A stretch of 64,000 nucleotides of DNA from Streptomyces sp. NBC_01231. Its GTDB lineage: Bacteria; Actinomycetota; Actinomycetes; Streptomycetales; Streptomycetaceae. The notes beneath the pieces were generated by a model, which did not search any database, was not told the origin of the DNA, and was given only the letters and a program-made list of their open reading frames with translations. Shown here in pieces: positions 8,571 to 16,331 of the stretch. The stretch is taken from assembly GCA_035999765.1 (NCBI GenBank), contig CP108521.1, positions 620,001 through 684,000 on the forward strand. The letters are read 5' to 3'. Within the stretch, counting starts at the first letter, position 1. The number at the start of each line of letters is the position of its first letter. The position numbers and the translations under genes were made by a program.

Positions 8571-9919
8571 CGCACGTCCCTCCCCTCGAGGAAGGACGCC
8601 GGTCGCTCGCCGTGGACCTGGAGGCCGTCCTCAAGACCGACGGCGTCGATCCAGTGCCGCCAGAAGCCCCGCATCGCGCCTTCGTCGGTCGACCTGCCCT
8701 GCACACCCTTGACCTCGTCGGCCATGCCGCGTGACATGTCGCTGTAGTCCAGCTCGGGCACAGCAGTGCCCGCCGTGGCCTGGATGCCGCGCTGGACCGC
8801 CTCGTACGCCTCGATGTCGTCCGGCGTGGCGAGCCCGCCCGGGCCGACGAAGCTGACGACCGTCTTCATCCGCAGGGCGCGCGCGGCCGAGTCCTCGTCG
8901 CGCGGGACCAGCTGCCAGGCGCGGACGTCGGTCTGGTCGGGCGCCACCGGCTCCAGCTGCCGGATCGAGAGCCCCTCGATGTCGAACAGGAGCAGGTTCG
9001 GGAACACGAACAGGATGTGGCTCTCGTCGGCCACGTAATGCGCCCGCTCCTCCCCCAGCCGCTGCGCCATCTCGGCCCGGTGCTGCTCCGTGCGCACCCG
9101 CTCGTCCTCGCCGAAGCGCGGTTCCCAGAGCATGCTGATCCGCCCGCCGTGCCCGGTCAGGACCAGCAGTCCATGGCCGTTGCCGAGGTTGTACGCGTAC
9201 TGGTTGTCGTCGGTGACGGCGAAGCCGCTCTCGCGCAGGTAACCCACGAACGTGTTGTGGGTCGGCGCGAAGTGATATCCGTCCATCGCGTTCTCGACGG
9301 CGAGTTTCCAGTTGCCCCGCACGCTGTACTGCTGCGTGCCGGGCAGCGTGGTCATGCCGCCTACATGCTGCTGTTCGATCATCGTCATGTAGTCGGCCGC
9401 GTCGCCGAGGTGCTCCAGCAGCGGCGGGACGTCGGGGTCGAAGGCGACGAAGACGTATCCCTCGTGGATCTCCAGGCGCGGGACACCGCGCAGTCCCATG
9501 GAGGCCTTGAACGCGTCGCTCGACTCGTACGCGTCGGCGTCGGGGATCGCGGCGAGGTCACCGTTGTTGCGGAACGTCCAGGCGTGGTAGAAGCACTGGA
9601 AGAGCCTGGTCGAGCCCTCGCTCTCGCGGCACAGCACGGTCCCGCGGTGGGGGCAGGAGTTCAGGAACGCGTGCACCTCGCCGGCGGTGTCCCGGCAGAA
9701 GATCAGCGGTCGGCCGCCGAGGGTGCGGACCTTGAAGTCGTTGGGGTTGGGGATCTCGGTCTCGTGGCCGAGGTAGAGCCAGGTGTGTGTCCATACCCAG
9801 CCGCGTTCCCGGGTGAAGATCTCCGCGCTGCGGTAGGCCTCGCGGTTGACCCGGAAGGTGAGCTGGTCCCAGTTCTCGACGATCATCGGTGCTGGGACGG
9901 TCCGGGGGTTGCTTCCCAT
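8567..9919 (-). CDS. Rieske ring-hydroxylating oxygenase alpha subunit
   Basis: A 450-residue catalytic subunit. The Rieske [2Fe-2S] site is Cys89-Pro-His91 and Cys109-Phe-Tyr-His112. The mononuclear iron site is in ENAMDGYHFAPTHN, with Asp213, His216 and His221. Such enzymes add O2 or demethylate aromatic substrates using electrons from a ferredoxin and reductase; both partner genes lie on the opposite strand at 10126-11447. The ATG at 9919 is used with AGAGG about 11 nt upstream. First gene of the operon 9919->4082 and preceded by palindrome site B. Specificity cannot be assigned. Confidence 0.95.
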   Translation of the reverse strand: MGSNPRTVPAPMIVENWDQLTFRVNREAYRSAEIFTRERGWVWTHTWLYLGHETEIPNPNDFKVRTLGGRPLIFCRDTAGEVHAFLNSCPHRGTVLCRESEGSTRLFQCFYHAWTFRNNGDLAAIPDADAYESSDAFKASMGLRGVPRLEIHEGYVFVAFDPDVPPLLEHLGDAADYMTMIEQQHVGGMTTLPGTQQYSVRGNWKLAVENAMDGYHFAPTHNTFVGYLRESGFAVTDDNQYAYNLGNGHGLLVLTGHGGRISMLWEPRFGEDERVRTEQHRAEMAQRLGEERAHYVADESHILFVFPNLLLFDIEGLSIRQLEPVAPDQTDVRAWQLVPRDEDSAARALRMKTVVSFVGPGGLATPDDIEAYEAVQRGIQATAGTAVPELDYSDMSRGMADEVKGVQGRSTDEGAMRGFWRHWIDAVGLEDGLQVHGERPASFLEGRDVR

Positions 9920-9961
9920 TACGGCGTATGCCTCTCACAAGTCCCGACCCGAGTGGCGTGT

Positions 9962-9980
9962 TGTGAGACGCCATCTCGTA
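9962..9980. promoter_or_regulatory. Island palindrome, site B
   Basis: TGTGAGACGCCATCTCGTA matches 16 of 19 consensus positions. It lies 43 bp upstream of the oxygenase alpha ATG, between that gene and the divergent ferredoxin operon. A minus-strand TTGACA (10019-10014) lies upstream of it, so the site falls downstream of the -35 box of the alpha promoter. Confidence 0.65.
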
Positions 9981-10034
9981 TGTCGCGCCAGCTTCTCCTA
10001 GCACAGGCGACAGTGTCAAGCAATCGCCTGACGG

Positions 10035-10063
10035 TTGACACCCCGCGCCCGCACCGCCATCAT
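10035..10063 (+). promoter_or_regulatory. Promoter of the ferredoxin/reductase operon
   Basis: TTGACA at 10035-10040 and CATCAT at 10058-10063 are spaced by 17 bp. A second TTGACA on the minus strand (10019-10014) sits back to back with it. Palindrome site C starts 12 bp after the -10 box. Confidence 0.5.
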
Positions 10064-10074
10064 CCATTCCACAT

Positions 10075-10093
10075 TAGAAGACACCATCTCGCA
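10075..10093. promoter_or_regulatory. Island palindrome, site C
   Basis: TAGAAGACACCATCTCGCA matches 14 of 19 consensus positions; the right half CATCTCGCA is perfect. It would lie just at or after the transcription start of the ferredoxin promoter, a position typical of a repressor site. Confidence 0.5.
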
Positions 10094-10125
10094 TTCCGTG
10101 CGACCGTGTGAAGGGCAAGAAGCCC

Positions 10126-10449
10126 GTGCCGTACGTCATCACTCAGGCATGTCTCGACGTCATGGACAAGTCGTGCATGGAGGAGTGCCCGGCCGACTGC
10201 ATCTACGAGGGCGACCGGATGCTCTACATCCAGCCCGACGAATGCGTCGAGTGCGGGCGCTGCGAACCTGTCTGCCCGCAGATCTCGATCTTCCACCACG
10301 AGGACCTGCCGGCTCAGGCGGAGCAGTCCCAGCGCGTCAACGCCGAGTTCTTCACCCTCGAAATCACCGGAGCCGAACCGCTCGGATCGCCCGGCGGCGC
10401 ACGCAAGATCGGCCGGGTCGGCCACGACCACCCGGAGGTGGGAGCGTGA
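10126..10449 (+). CDS. 7Fe (3Fe-4S/4Fe-4S) ferredoxin, FdxA-like
   Basis: A 107-residue bacterial-type ferredoxin. From the GTG at 10126 the protein begins PYVITQACLDVMDKSC, as FdxA proteins do, with Cys at 9, 17, 21, 25, 40, 43, 46 and 50 and the motif CIYEGDRMLYIQPDEC. AAGGGC stands upstream of this GTG; an in-frame GTG at 10108 has no ribosome site. The gene overlaps the reductase by 4 nt (GTGA). It probably carries electrons from that reductase to the Rieske oxygenase encoded divergently. Use of a 7Fe rather than a Rieske or plant-type ferredoxin is worth noting. Confidence 0.88.
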   Translation: MPYVITQACLDVMDKSCMEECPADCIYEGDRMLYIQPDECVECGRCEPVCPQISIFHHEDLPAQAEQSQRVNAEFFTLEITGAEPLGSPGGARKIGRVGHDHPEVGA

Positions 10450-11447
10450 GCGGCTTGCCGACCGCCACGGGCGCCGGCCCCGAGGTGTCCGTCGACCTGC
10501 TGGTCATCGGCGCCGGCCCGACGGGGCTGTACGGCGCGTACTACGCCGGCTTCCGCGGCATGAGCGTCGCGGTCGCCGACGCCCTGCCCGAAGTCGGCGG
10601 CCAGATCACCGCGCTGTACCCCGAGAAGCTCGTCTACGACGTGGCCGGCTTCCCTACCGTACGCGGCCAGGACCTGGTGGACCGGCTGGCCGAGCAGGCC
10701 GGGCGGTGGAACCCCGCCTACCTGCTCGGGCACGGGGTCACCGGCCTCGACGACGCGGGCGACCACATCGTCGCCACCACCGACGCCGGCGCGCGGATCA
10801 CCGCGGGGGCGGTGCTCGTCTGCGGCGGGATCGGCAACTTCGTCCCCCGCGAGCTCCCCGTGGGCTCCGACTACGTGGGCCGGGGGCTGCGGTACTTCGT
10901 GCCGCGGCTGGACGAACTCGCCGGACAGGACGTCGTGGTGGTCGGCGGCGGGGACTCCGCGCTGGACTGGACGCTGTCGCTGGAGCCGATCGCCTCGTCA
11001 GTGACGGTGGTGCACCGGCGCACGCGGTTCCGGGCCCACGAACGCACCGTCGAGCAGGTGCACGCGTCCTCCGTGCGCGTCCTGACGCCCTACGAGGTCG
11101 AGAAGATCTCCGGCGACGGGTCGGTGTCGGAGGTCGTGGTCGCGGGCCCGGACGGCGACCGGATCAGCCTGCCCGCCCAGTCCGTCGTCGCCGCGCTCGG
11201 CTTCATCGCCGATCTCGGACCGATCGAGCGATGGGGACTGGAACTGCGCCGCCGGCGCATCCTCGTCGACCGCACGATGCGCACGAGCCGGCAGCGCGTC
11301 TTCGCGGCCGGGGACATCGCCGACCACGACGGCAAGGTCAGCCTCATCTCGATCGGCTTCGGCGAGGCGGCACTCGCCGTCAACCACATCGCCTCCCTGC
11401 TCGACCCGGCGCGCCCGCTCACGCCGGGACACTCCTCCGATGCGTGA
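10446..11447 (+). CDS. Ferredoxin-NADP reductase, thioredoxin-reductase-like (YumC type)
   Basis: A 333-residue FAD enzyme. The FAD-binding VIGAGPTGLYGAYYAGFRG is near residue 21 and the NAD(P) site VVGGGDSALDW near residue 163. The CxxC redox pair of thioredoxin reductases is absent, and LYPEKLVYDVAGFP is typical of the YumC-type ferredoxin reductases. GTG 10446 overlaps the ferredoxin stop and has GGAGGTGGGAGC in front. It would pass electrons from NAD(P)H to the upstream ferredoxin. Confidence 0.92.
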   Translation: MSGLPTATGAGPEVSVDLLVIGAGPTGLYGAYYAGFRGMSVAVADALPEVGGQITALYPEKLVYDVAGFPTVRGQDLVDRLAEQAGRWNPAYLLGHGVTGLDDAGDHIVATTDAGARITAGAVLVCGGIGNFVPRELPVGSDYVGRGLRYFVPRLDELAGQDVVVVGGGDSALDWTLSLEPIASSVTVVHRRTRFRAHERTVEQVHASSVRVLTPYEVEKISGDGSVSEVVVAGPDGDRISLPAQSVVAALGFIADLGPIERWGLELRRRRILVDRTMRTSRQRVFAAGDIADHDGKVSLISIGFGEAALAVNHIASLLDPARPLTPGHSSDA

Positions 11448-11478
11448 GTGCCTGGGTTCCGATGCGTGAGTGCTTGGT
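11436..11478 (+). repeat. Tandem duplication of about 21 bp across a stop codon
   Basis: TCCGATGCGTGAGTGCCTGG is repeated at once as TCCGATGCGTGAGTGCTTGG (19 of 20 bases). The first copy contains the TGA of the reductase gene. It looks like a recent slip or duplication. Confidence 0.7.
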
Positions 11479-11483
11479 TCCCG

Positions 11484-11510
11484 TTCACCGCCGCTGCTCG
11501 CTGCGGTGAA
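11484..11510 (+). terminator. Hairpin after the reductase gene
   Basis: TTCACCGC and GCGGTGAA form an 8-bp stem around an 11-nt loop, 37 bp after the reductase stop. No U-tract. It may separate this operon from the IclR gene. Confidence 0.35.
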
Positions 11511-11532
11511 GCACCTCAGTACTTCCCGCACC

Positions 11533-11562
11533 TTTACCCGGCTCTCACCGTTACGCTATCCA
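11533..11562 (+). promoter_or_regulatory. Probable promoter of the IclR gene
   Basis: TTTACC (11533-11538) and TATCCA (11557-11562) are spaced by 18 bp. The start codon lies 60 bp downstream. Confidence 0.4.
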
Positions 11563-11566
11563 ATAC

Positions 11567-11584
11567 GACGTTCCATTCAACGTC
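11567..11584. promoter_or_regulatory. Inverted repeat GACGTT-N6-AACGTC in the IclR promoter
   Basis: Perfect 6-bp arms with a 6-bp spacer directly after the -10 box. It is a likely autoregulatory site. It does not resemble the island palindrome. Confidence 0.45.
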
Positions 11585-11622
11585 TTACCACCTTACTAAG
11601 TACGGGACAGGAGCAAGATTTC

Positions 11623-12420
11623 ATGGTCACGAAGGCGCAGCCCGGCACCGGCGAGCGAGGCGGTCCCGACACGACCGCGCCGACCATCCAGACGGTGCAG
11701 CGTGCGGCGCTGATTCTCGGCTCGTTCACGGTCGGCAAGCCGCACATGAGTCTCAATGAGATCACCGCACGTCTCGGGGCGAGCAAGGCGACCGCGCACC
11801 GCTACACGAAGGCGCTGCGGGCGGCGAACCTGCTGCGGTACGACGAGCGCACCTCGCTCTACTCCCTCGGCCCCCAGGTGCTCACGCTCGCTTCGGCAGC
11901 GCGGGCCGGCCTGCCGATCGTCGCCGCCGCCGAGCCGTACATGGAGGATCTGGTCCGGCGTATCGACGAGACGATCGTCCTGTCGGTCTGGGACGGGGAG
12001 TCGCCGACGGTGGTGCGCTCGGTGGACAACACCGACCACATGGTGCGCATCAGCGTCCGGGTCGGCTCGCGTCTCGACCTCACCTCCTCGGCACAGGGAC
12101 GGATCTTCCTCACGTTCCTGCCTCCGGACCAGGTACCGACGCTGCCGCGCTCGGTCCGCAAGTCGTCCGAGCTCACCGAGGAGCTCGACGCCATCCGGCG
12201 GCACGGGCTGTCGGTCAACTCCCCCGCCGTCAACGGGGTCCGTACCATCGCGGCGCCGATCTTCGAGGGCGACGAGATCAGCGGGACACTCGCGGTCGTC
12301 GGCACGACGGCGACCGTCCCTGACGACGTCGACTCACCGATGGCCAAGGCGCTGCTGGAGACCACCCGCGCGCTGTCGCAGCGGCTCGGCAACTCGGACG
12401 GCGGACCTACCTCCGACTGA
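11623..12420 (+). CDS. IclR family transcriptional regulator
   Basis: A 265-residue regulator with an N-terminal winged helix-turn-helix (MSLNEITARLGASKATAHRY, about residues 46-65) and a C-terminal effector-binding domain (SSAQGRIFLTFLPP; NGVRTIAAPIFEGDEISGTLAVVG). IclR proteins often control aromatic catabolic operons and respond to pathway intermediates. ATG 11623 follows GGAG at 10 nt. It lies between the oxygenase and hydrolase/aldolase operons, so it is a candidate reader of the island palindrome, although its own promoter carries a different inverted repeat. Confidence 0.93.
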   Translation: MVTKAQPGTGERGGPDTTAPTIQTVQRAALILGSFTVGKPHMSLNEITARLGASKATAHRYTKALRAANLLRYDERTSLYSLGPQVLTLASAARAGLPIVAAAEPYMEDLVRRIDETIVLSVWDGESPTVVRSVDNTDHMVRISVRVGSRLDLTSSAQGRIFLTFLPPDQVPTLPRSVRKSSELTEELDAIRRHGLSVNSPAVNGVRTIAAPIFEGDEISGTLAVVGTTATVPDDVDSPMAKALLETTRALSQRLGNSDGGPTSD

Positions 12421-12484
12421 CCCGCTTGTCGGGACGGCGGGCCCACGGTTCGCGACCCGCAACCTGCTGACGGTATGACAGACA

Positions 12485-12539
12485 GAGGGCCTCCGGGCGG
12501 AGTGGATGCGTCTGGCATTCGCTCCGCCCGGAGGCCCTC
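12485..12539. terminator. Strong bidirectional terminator hairpin
   Basis: GAGGGCCTCCGGGCGGAG at 12485-12502 pairs perfectly over 18 bp with 12522-12539, leaving a 19-nt loop. It lies between the convergent IclR and cupin genes. Confidence 0.85.
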
Positions 12540-12564
12540 GATGTTCTGGAAGCCGGTTTTTGGG

Positions 12565-12921
12565 TCAGGGAAGCAGGTCGGCCCTCGGCGGGACGAAGAA
12601 GTCGATGTTCACGCAGGGGGCCTCCGTCGGCTCCACGTAGTGCTCGCTGCCGCGGGGAACCAGCAGGAACGACCCCGCACGCATGTCGTGCGCGACACCG
12701 TCCACGTAGTAGGTCGCACGCCCCTCGGCGATATGGACCAGCTGGTCGAACTCCTCGTGCCGGTGCGGGTTCAGCGTCATGCCGATGTCGAGCTCGTGGT
12801 GGCAGATCATCATCTCGTCCGTCGCGTAGACGCGACGGCGGACCCCCGGCCGCACCTGGGTCACGGGCAGCTCGTCCCAGTTCAGGACGGTGCTGAACAG
12901 CGCCGCGTTGCGTGTGGTCAC
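12565..12921 (-). CDS. Small cupin-domain protein
   Basis: 118 residues forming one cupin barrel. Motif 1 contains the metal-type PHRHEEFDQLVHIAEG and motif 2 GSFLLVPRGSEHYVEP. Single-domain cupins can be isomerases, dioxygenases or ligand binders. GTG 12921 overlaps the aldolase stop (GTGA), and it is the last gene of the 15777->12565 operon, so it probably handles a product of the aldolase or hydrolase. Confidence 0.85.
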   Translation of the reverse strand: MTTRNAALFSTVLNWDELPVTQVRPGVRRRVYATDEMMICHHELDIGMTLNPHRHEEFDQLVHIAEGRATYYVDGVAHDMRAGSFLLVPRGSEHYVEPTEAPCVNIDFFVPPRADLLP

Positions 12922-13691
12922 TGGTTTTCCTCTCCGGCCGCCGCGCGCAGGGCGGCCGCCAGCATCTGAAGGTCGGAGCCGACGACCAGGTAGTCGGCGT
13001 CACTCAGGCCCAGGTCCGCGGCGGCGCCCCGGGCCGGCACCCAGCCGCCGAACGCCACCGCCGCCAGGCGGGCGGCCTCGCGCACCTGGTCCACCGCGGC
13101 GCGCAGCACCGCGAGGTCGGTCGGCAGGCCCAGGTCGACCGCGAGGTCGGTGCTGCCGACGAAGCACACGTCGAGAGGGGCGAGCAGATCCGGCAGAGGG
13201 TCGGTCCGTGCCGTCTCGATCTGGCCGACCAGCACCGGCGGGTCGTCCTGCTCACCGCGCAGGAATGCGGCCAGCGGGGTCGCACCGAACCGGGCGGCCC
13301 TGTTGGCCAGGCTGACCGACCGGCGGCCGGCGGGCGCGAACCGGGTCGCCGCCACGAGTGCCTCGGCCTGGGCGACGCGGGTGAGCATGGACACCTGGAT
13401 ACCCGCCGCCCCGGCCTCCAGCAGCCGGTTGACGGCGGGGGCGTCCACCTCGGGTACGCGGACGAGGGCCGGCAGGCCGCACGCGTGCGCGTGGCGCACC
13501 AGGTCGACGGCGTTCTGCTCGGTGAGGGTGGAGTGTTCGAGGTCGACGACCACGAACGCGAACCGTGCCGCCTCGGCCAGTTCCACCACGTCGGGCGACG
13601 CCAGCTTGACGAACGTACCGACGGCGGGTCGCCCCATGGTCAGGGCCGCACGCAGCCGGCGCCGCAACAGGTGGACGTCACCGACGCTCAT
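12918..13691 (-). CDS. HpcH/HpaI family class II aldolase
   Basis: 257 residues, TIM-barrel of the HpcH/HpaI (4-hydroxy-2-oxo-heptanedioate aldolase) family, which releases pyruvate from 4-hydroxy-2-oxoacids with a divalent metal. Seen are VGTFVKLASPDVVELA, VVDLEHS, the QIETA metal-ligand strand and CFVGSTDLAVDLG. The usual proline in GvivPmV is replaced (GIQVSMLTR), so specificity may differ. ATG 13691 has GGAGG nearby. It would take the product of the FAH-fold hydrolase upstream, completing meta-cleavage. Confidence 0.88.
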   Translation of the reverse strand: MSVGDVHLLRRRLRAALTMGRPAVGTFVKLASPDVVELAEAARFAFVVVDLEHSTLTEQNAVDLVRHAHACGLPALVRVPEVDAPAVNRLLEAGAAGIQVSMLTRVAQAEALVAATRFAPAGRRSVSLANRAARFGATPLAAFLRGEQDDPPVLVGQIETARTDPLPDLLAPLDVCFVGSTDLAVDLGLPTDLAVLRAAVDQVREAARLAAVAFGGWVPARGAAADLGLSDADYLVVGSDLQMLAAALRAAAGEENQ

Positions 13692-13725
13692 CACGTCCTC
13701 CCCTTCCGGGGAACGGGCGGGCGTC

Positions 13726-14889
13726 TCACGCCGTCGGCAGACCGCGCCACGGCACGACGTCGATCTCGGCGCCGCCGTGGAGCACGACGGTCGGCTCCAG
13801 GCGCGGCGCGACGATCGTGTTGCCCGCCGCGTCGGGCAGGGTGACCTCGTCGGTCCAGTTGACGACCGTGACGTCGGCCCGCCCTCCGACCTCCAGGCGC
13901 CCGTAGCCCTCGACATCGAGCCCGAGCAGTTGTGCGGGAGCGACGGTGGCCCGCCGGACGCACTCCTCCAGCGGCGCTCCGAGCGCGACCAGCTTGGAGA
14001 TGCTGGTGAGCAGGTCGAACACCGGGCCACGCCAGTTGCGGGCGCTGGTGTCGGAGCTGAGGACGTCGGGCAGGAACCCGTCGGCGATTGCCCGGCGCGC
14101 CACCTCGAAGCTGAGGTTGCTCTTCCCGTGGGCGGAATCGAACAGCACGCCGCGCTCCCGGGCCGCCATGACTGCGGGGTGCACCAGGTCGCCGTCGAGG
14201 ATGCCGTTCGGCTTGCCGGTGTAGCAGTGCGCCACGATGTCGCCGGGGCGCAAGTAGTCCAGGACGACGGGCACCGGCTCCTCGGTCTCGCCGATGTGCA
14301 CCATCAGCGGCAGTCCGGCCTGTTCGGCCAGCGCCACGGACTTCTTCAGCAACGACTCCCAGTTCTCGCCGACGACGTCCTCGGACAGGCGGATCTTGAA
14401 GCCGCGCACGATGTCGGGGTGGGCCTCGGCGGTCGCGAGCGCGTCCTCGGGGACCAGGGTGTCGGGGTTGAGCAGCTCGCCGAACCTGAAGTCGATCAGG
14501 CCCAGCACCGAGACGTTGAGGAAGTTGACGATGCGCAGCGGGTTCGCCTCGACCACCAGCTTACGGAAGGCCGCGAACGTCGAGGCGCCGGCCGTACCGG
14601 CATCCGCCGCGGCGACGACGCCACGGCGCAGGTGGGCCTCCTCGGCCGGGGCGCCGACGGCGGAGACGTACTGGAATATGTGAGTGTGGCCCTCGACCAG
14701 GCCCGGCAGCACGGTGGAGCCGGTGACGTCGATCGTGCGGGCCGCGCCCGCCGACAGGCCTTCCCCGATCGCCGCGATGCGGTCACCGGTGACCGCCACG
14801 TCGAGCCGGGCGTTGGTGCCCGACGCCGGATCGATGACGGTGCCGCCGGCCAGGACGAGGTCGTAGGACGACGCGGAGGAGATGGGCAT
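13726..14889 (-). CDS. Amidohydrolase superfamily enzyme (dihydroorotase/deacetylase-like)
   Basis: 387 residues. The small beta-domain at the start (YDLVLAGGTVIDPASG) and end flanks a metal barrel with GHTHIF (strand 1 His-x-His), GFKIRLS (the Lys position carboxylated in binuclear members), LMVHIGE, VAHCYTGK and SSDTSAR (Asp). This set fits cyclic-amide or N-acyl hydrolysis. GGAG lies 10 nt before ATG 14889. It sits between the FAH-fold gene and the aldolase, so it likely acts on an amide or lactam made in the pathway. Confidence 0.88.
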   Translation of the reverse strand: MPISSASSYDLVLAGGTVIDPASGTNARLDVAVTGDRIAAIGEGLSAGAARTIDVTGSTVLPGLVEGHTHIFQYVSAVGAPAEEAHLRRGVVAAADAGTAGASTFAAFRKLVVEANPLRIVNFLNVSVLGLIDFRFGELLNPDTLVPEDALATAEAHPDIVRGFKIRLSEDVVGENWESLLKKSVALAEQAGLPLMVHIGETEEPVPVVLDYLRPGDIVAHCYTGKPNGILDGDLVHPAVMAARERGVLFDSAHGKSNLSFEVARRAIADGFLPDVLSSDTSARNWRGPVFDLLTSISKLVALGAPLEECVRRATVAPAQLLGLDVEGYGRLEVGGRADVTVVNWTDEVTLPDAAGNTIVAPRLEPTVVLHGGAEIDVVPWRGLPTA

Positions 14890-14916
14890 CGGTGTGTGCT
14901 CCAGAGTGAGGGGCGG

Positions 14917-15777
14917 TCAGCTGACCGGTTCGGTCAGCCGGGGGTGGCGCGGTGAGGTGTGAGCGGGACGCACGATGCGGGTGACGAGCGGCAGTACACC
15001 GTCCACCTCGACCCGCACCTCGTCGCCGTCAGCGAGGAAGCACGCGCGGTCCTGGCCGGTGCCGGCCGGGGTTCCGGTGAGGACGACGTCGCCGGGTTCC
15101 AGCGCGGCGAACCACGACAGGCGGCTGAGCAGATCGGCGATCGCGAAGATCATCCCGGCGCTCGTGTCGTCCTGCACGAGCTCGCCGTTGACCCGGGTCC
15201 GTACCCGGATCGCTTCGCGATCGGCGAGGTCGTCGGGGGTGCGGATCGATGCGCCGAGCGGCGTGAACCCTGGGTAGCTCTTGGCCAGGGCGGGCACCGC
15301 CGTGGTGCGCATGACGTCACGTGCCGTCATGTCGTTGGCCGCGGTGATGCCGGCGATCGCGGGCCAGATCTCCGACTCGGACGCCTGGTACAGCCGGCGT
15401 CCGACGACGACCGCGATCTCCCCTTCGTAGTCGGGTTCGGTCGCGGCCCGCGGGATCATCACCTGCGCGCCCGGGGCGAGGACGGCGGACGACGCGGCCA
15501 GGTACAGGATCGGCTGCTCGGGCAGTCCCCGGCCGGCCCGGGCCGCCTTCGACACGTAGTTGAGCCCGACGCCCCACACCGCGCGGGGACGGCCCAGCGG
15601 CGCCACGATCGTGGCCTGGTCGAGCGGGATCCGCCGGCGCACCGCGCAGGACGCCAGGCTCCGTAGCGAGCCATCCTGCGCGAGGACCGCGCCGACGTGC
15701 GGAAATGCCGTGTCCAACAGGGCGATGGCCCCGTCCTCGATCCGGCCCAGGCCGGACTGTGTCGTCACCACTTGCAT
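14917..15777 (-). CDS. Fumarylacetoacetate hydrolase family protein
   Basis: 286 residues from ATG 15777; an in-frame ATG at 15792 would add five residues. The FAH fold is shown by AVWGVGLNYVSKA, EPDYEGEIAVVVGRR (the metal-binding Glu pair), TAANDMTARD and VVLTGTPAGTG. Such enzymes hydrolyse or decarboxylate meta-cleavage products. Neither ATG has a ribosome site, and a TTGACA on the minus strand at 15813-15808 would place the transcript start at about 15777, so a leaderless mRNA is likely. Palindrome sites D3, D1 and D2 cover the promoter. Confidence 0.88.
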   Translation of the reverse strand: MQVVTTQSGLGRIEDGAIALLDTAFPHVGAVLAQDGSLRSLASCAVRRRIPLDQATIVAPLGRPRAVWGVGLNYVSKAARAGRGLPEQPILYLAASSAVLAPGAQVMIPRAATEPDYEGEIAVVVGRRLYQASESEIWPAIAGITAANDMTARDVMRTTAVPALAKSYPGFTPLGASIRTPDDLADREAIRVRTRVNGELVQDDTSAGMIFAIADLLSRLSWFAALEPGDVVLTGTPAGTGQDRACFLADGDEVRVEVDGVLPLVTRIVRPAHTSPRHPRLTEPVS

Positions 15778-15791
15778 GACGCCATCTTTCA
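15773..15791. promoter_or_regulatory. Island palindrome, site D3 (over start codon)
   Basis: TTGCATGACGCCATCTTTCA matches 14 of 19 consensus positions over 15773-15791. It covers the ATG and the -10 region of the hydrolase operon. Confidence 0.45.
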
Positions 15792-15792
15792 A

Positions 15793-15811
15793 TGCGAGAC
15801 GACATCATGTC
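15793..15811. promoter_or_regulatory. Island palindrome, site D1
   Basis: TGCGAGACGACATCATGTC matches 13 of 19 positions, with a perfect left half TGCGAGA. Its centre is 20 bp from D3, two helix turns, and it overlaps the -35 box. Confidence 0.5.
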
Positions 15812-15817
15812 AAGCAA

Positions 15818-15836
15818 TGCGAGATGGCATCATGCA
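15818..15836. promoter_or_regulatory. Island palindrome, site D2 (best match)
   Basis: TGCGAGATGGCATCATGCA matches 17 of 19 consensus positions, the best copy in the window. It lies just upstream of the -35 box of the hydrolase operon. Confidence 0.65.
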
Positions 15837-15869
15837 GAGCGATATAGAGGTCAGACCGTGGATACGTCG

Positions 15870-15901
15870 ACACCCCGTCCGCACGAGGGCGGACGGGGTG
15901 T
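15870..15901 (-). terminator. Terminator hairpin after the SnoaL-like gene
   Basis: ACACCCCGTCCGC pairs with GCGGACGGGGTGT over 13 bp with a 6-nt loop. It lies 35 bp beyond the SnoaL-like stop and insulates the next promoter. Confidence 0.75.
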
Positions 15902-15935
15902 GAGGGAGCTGGTTCCGGGCTGCCGGCCAGGGGCG

Positions 15936-16331
15936 TCAGGCGAGCTGCCGCTGCACCTCGCCGCTGTCCCAGTAGTCCGTGCGGCGCGTGATGAGACCGT
16001 CGGCGACGGTGAACACGAAGACCCCGCGCACGCGTACGGGGCGGTCGCCCGCCGAACGCATCCGGAACGTCATGACGTACGGCACGGCGGCCGACTCGGC
16101 GTCCACGAGGAAGCTCTCGAGCACATAGTGCAGGTCCCCGAAGTTCTCGAGGAACCCGGTCAGCGCGGCCCGGTACTCGGCGCGGCCCCTGCGGCTCTGG
16201 CCCATGGCCGACGTGTGCTCGTTGACGAAGTCCTCGGCCACGCAGGCGGCCACGGCGTCGGCGTCGTGCGCGTTCAACGCCGCGAGGTACGCCTCGACGG
16301 CGGCGCGGGTGTCCTTCAGGACGAACCCCAC
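15936..16331 (-). CDS. SnoaL/NTF2-like small protein
   Basis: 131 residues with the cone-shaped NTF2 fold pattern: VEAYLAALNAHDADAVAACVAEDFV at the start split over helices, then YRAALTGFLENFGDLHY and the C-terminal VFTVADGLITRRTDYWD. Members are isomerases, cyclases or dehydratases, and no catalytic residue can be assigned here. The GTG at 16331 lies inside the end of the upstream VOC gene (16-nt overlap), so they are co-translated. Confidence 0.8.
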   Translation of the reverse strand: MGFVLKDTRAAVEAYLAALNAHDADAVAACVAEDFVNEHTSAMGQSRRGRAEYRAALTGFLENFGDLHYVLESFLVDAESAAVPYVMTFRMRSAGDRPVRVRGVFVFTVADGLITRRTDYWDSGEVQRQLA

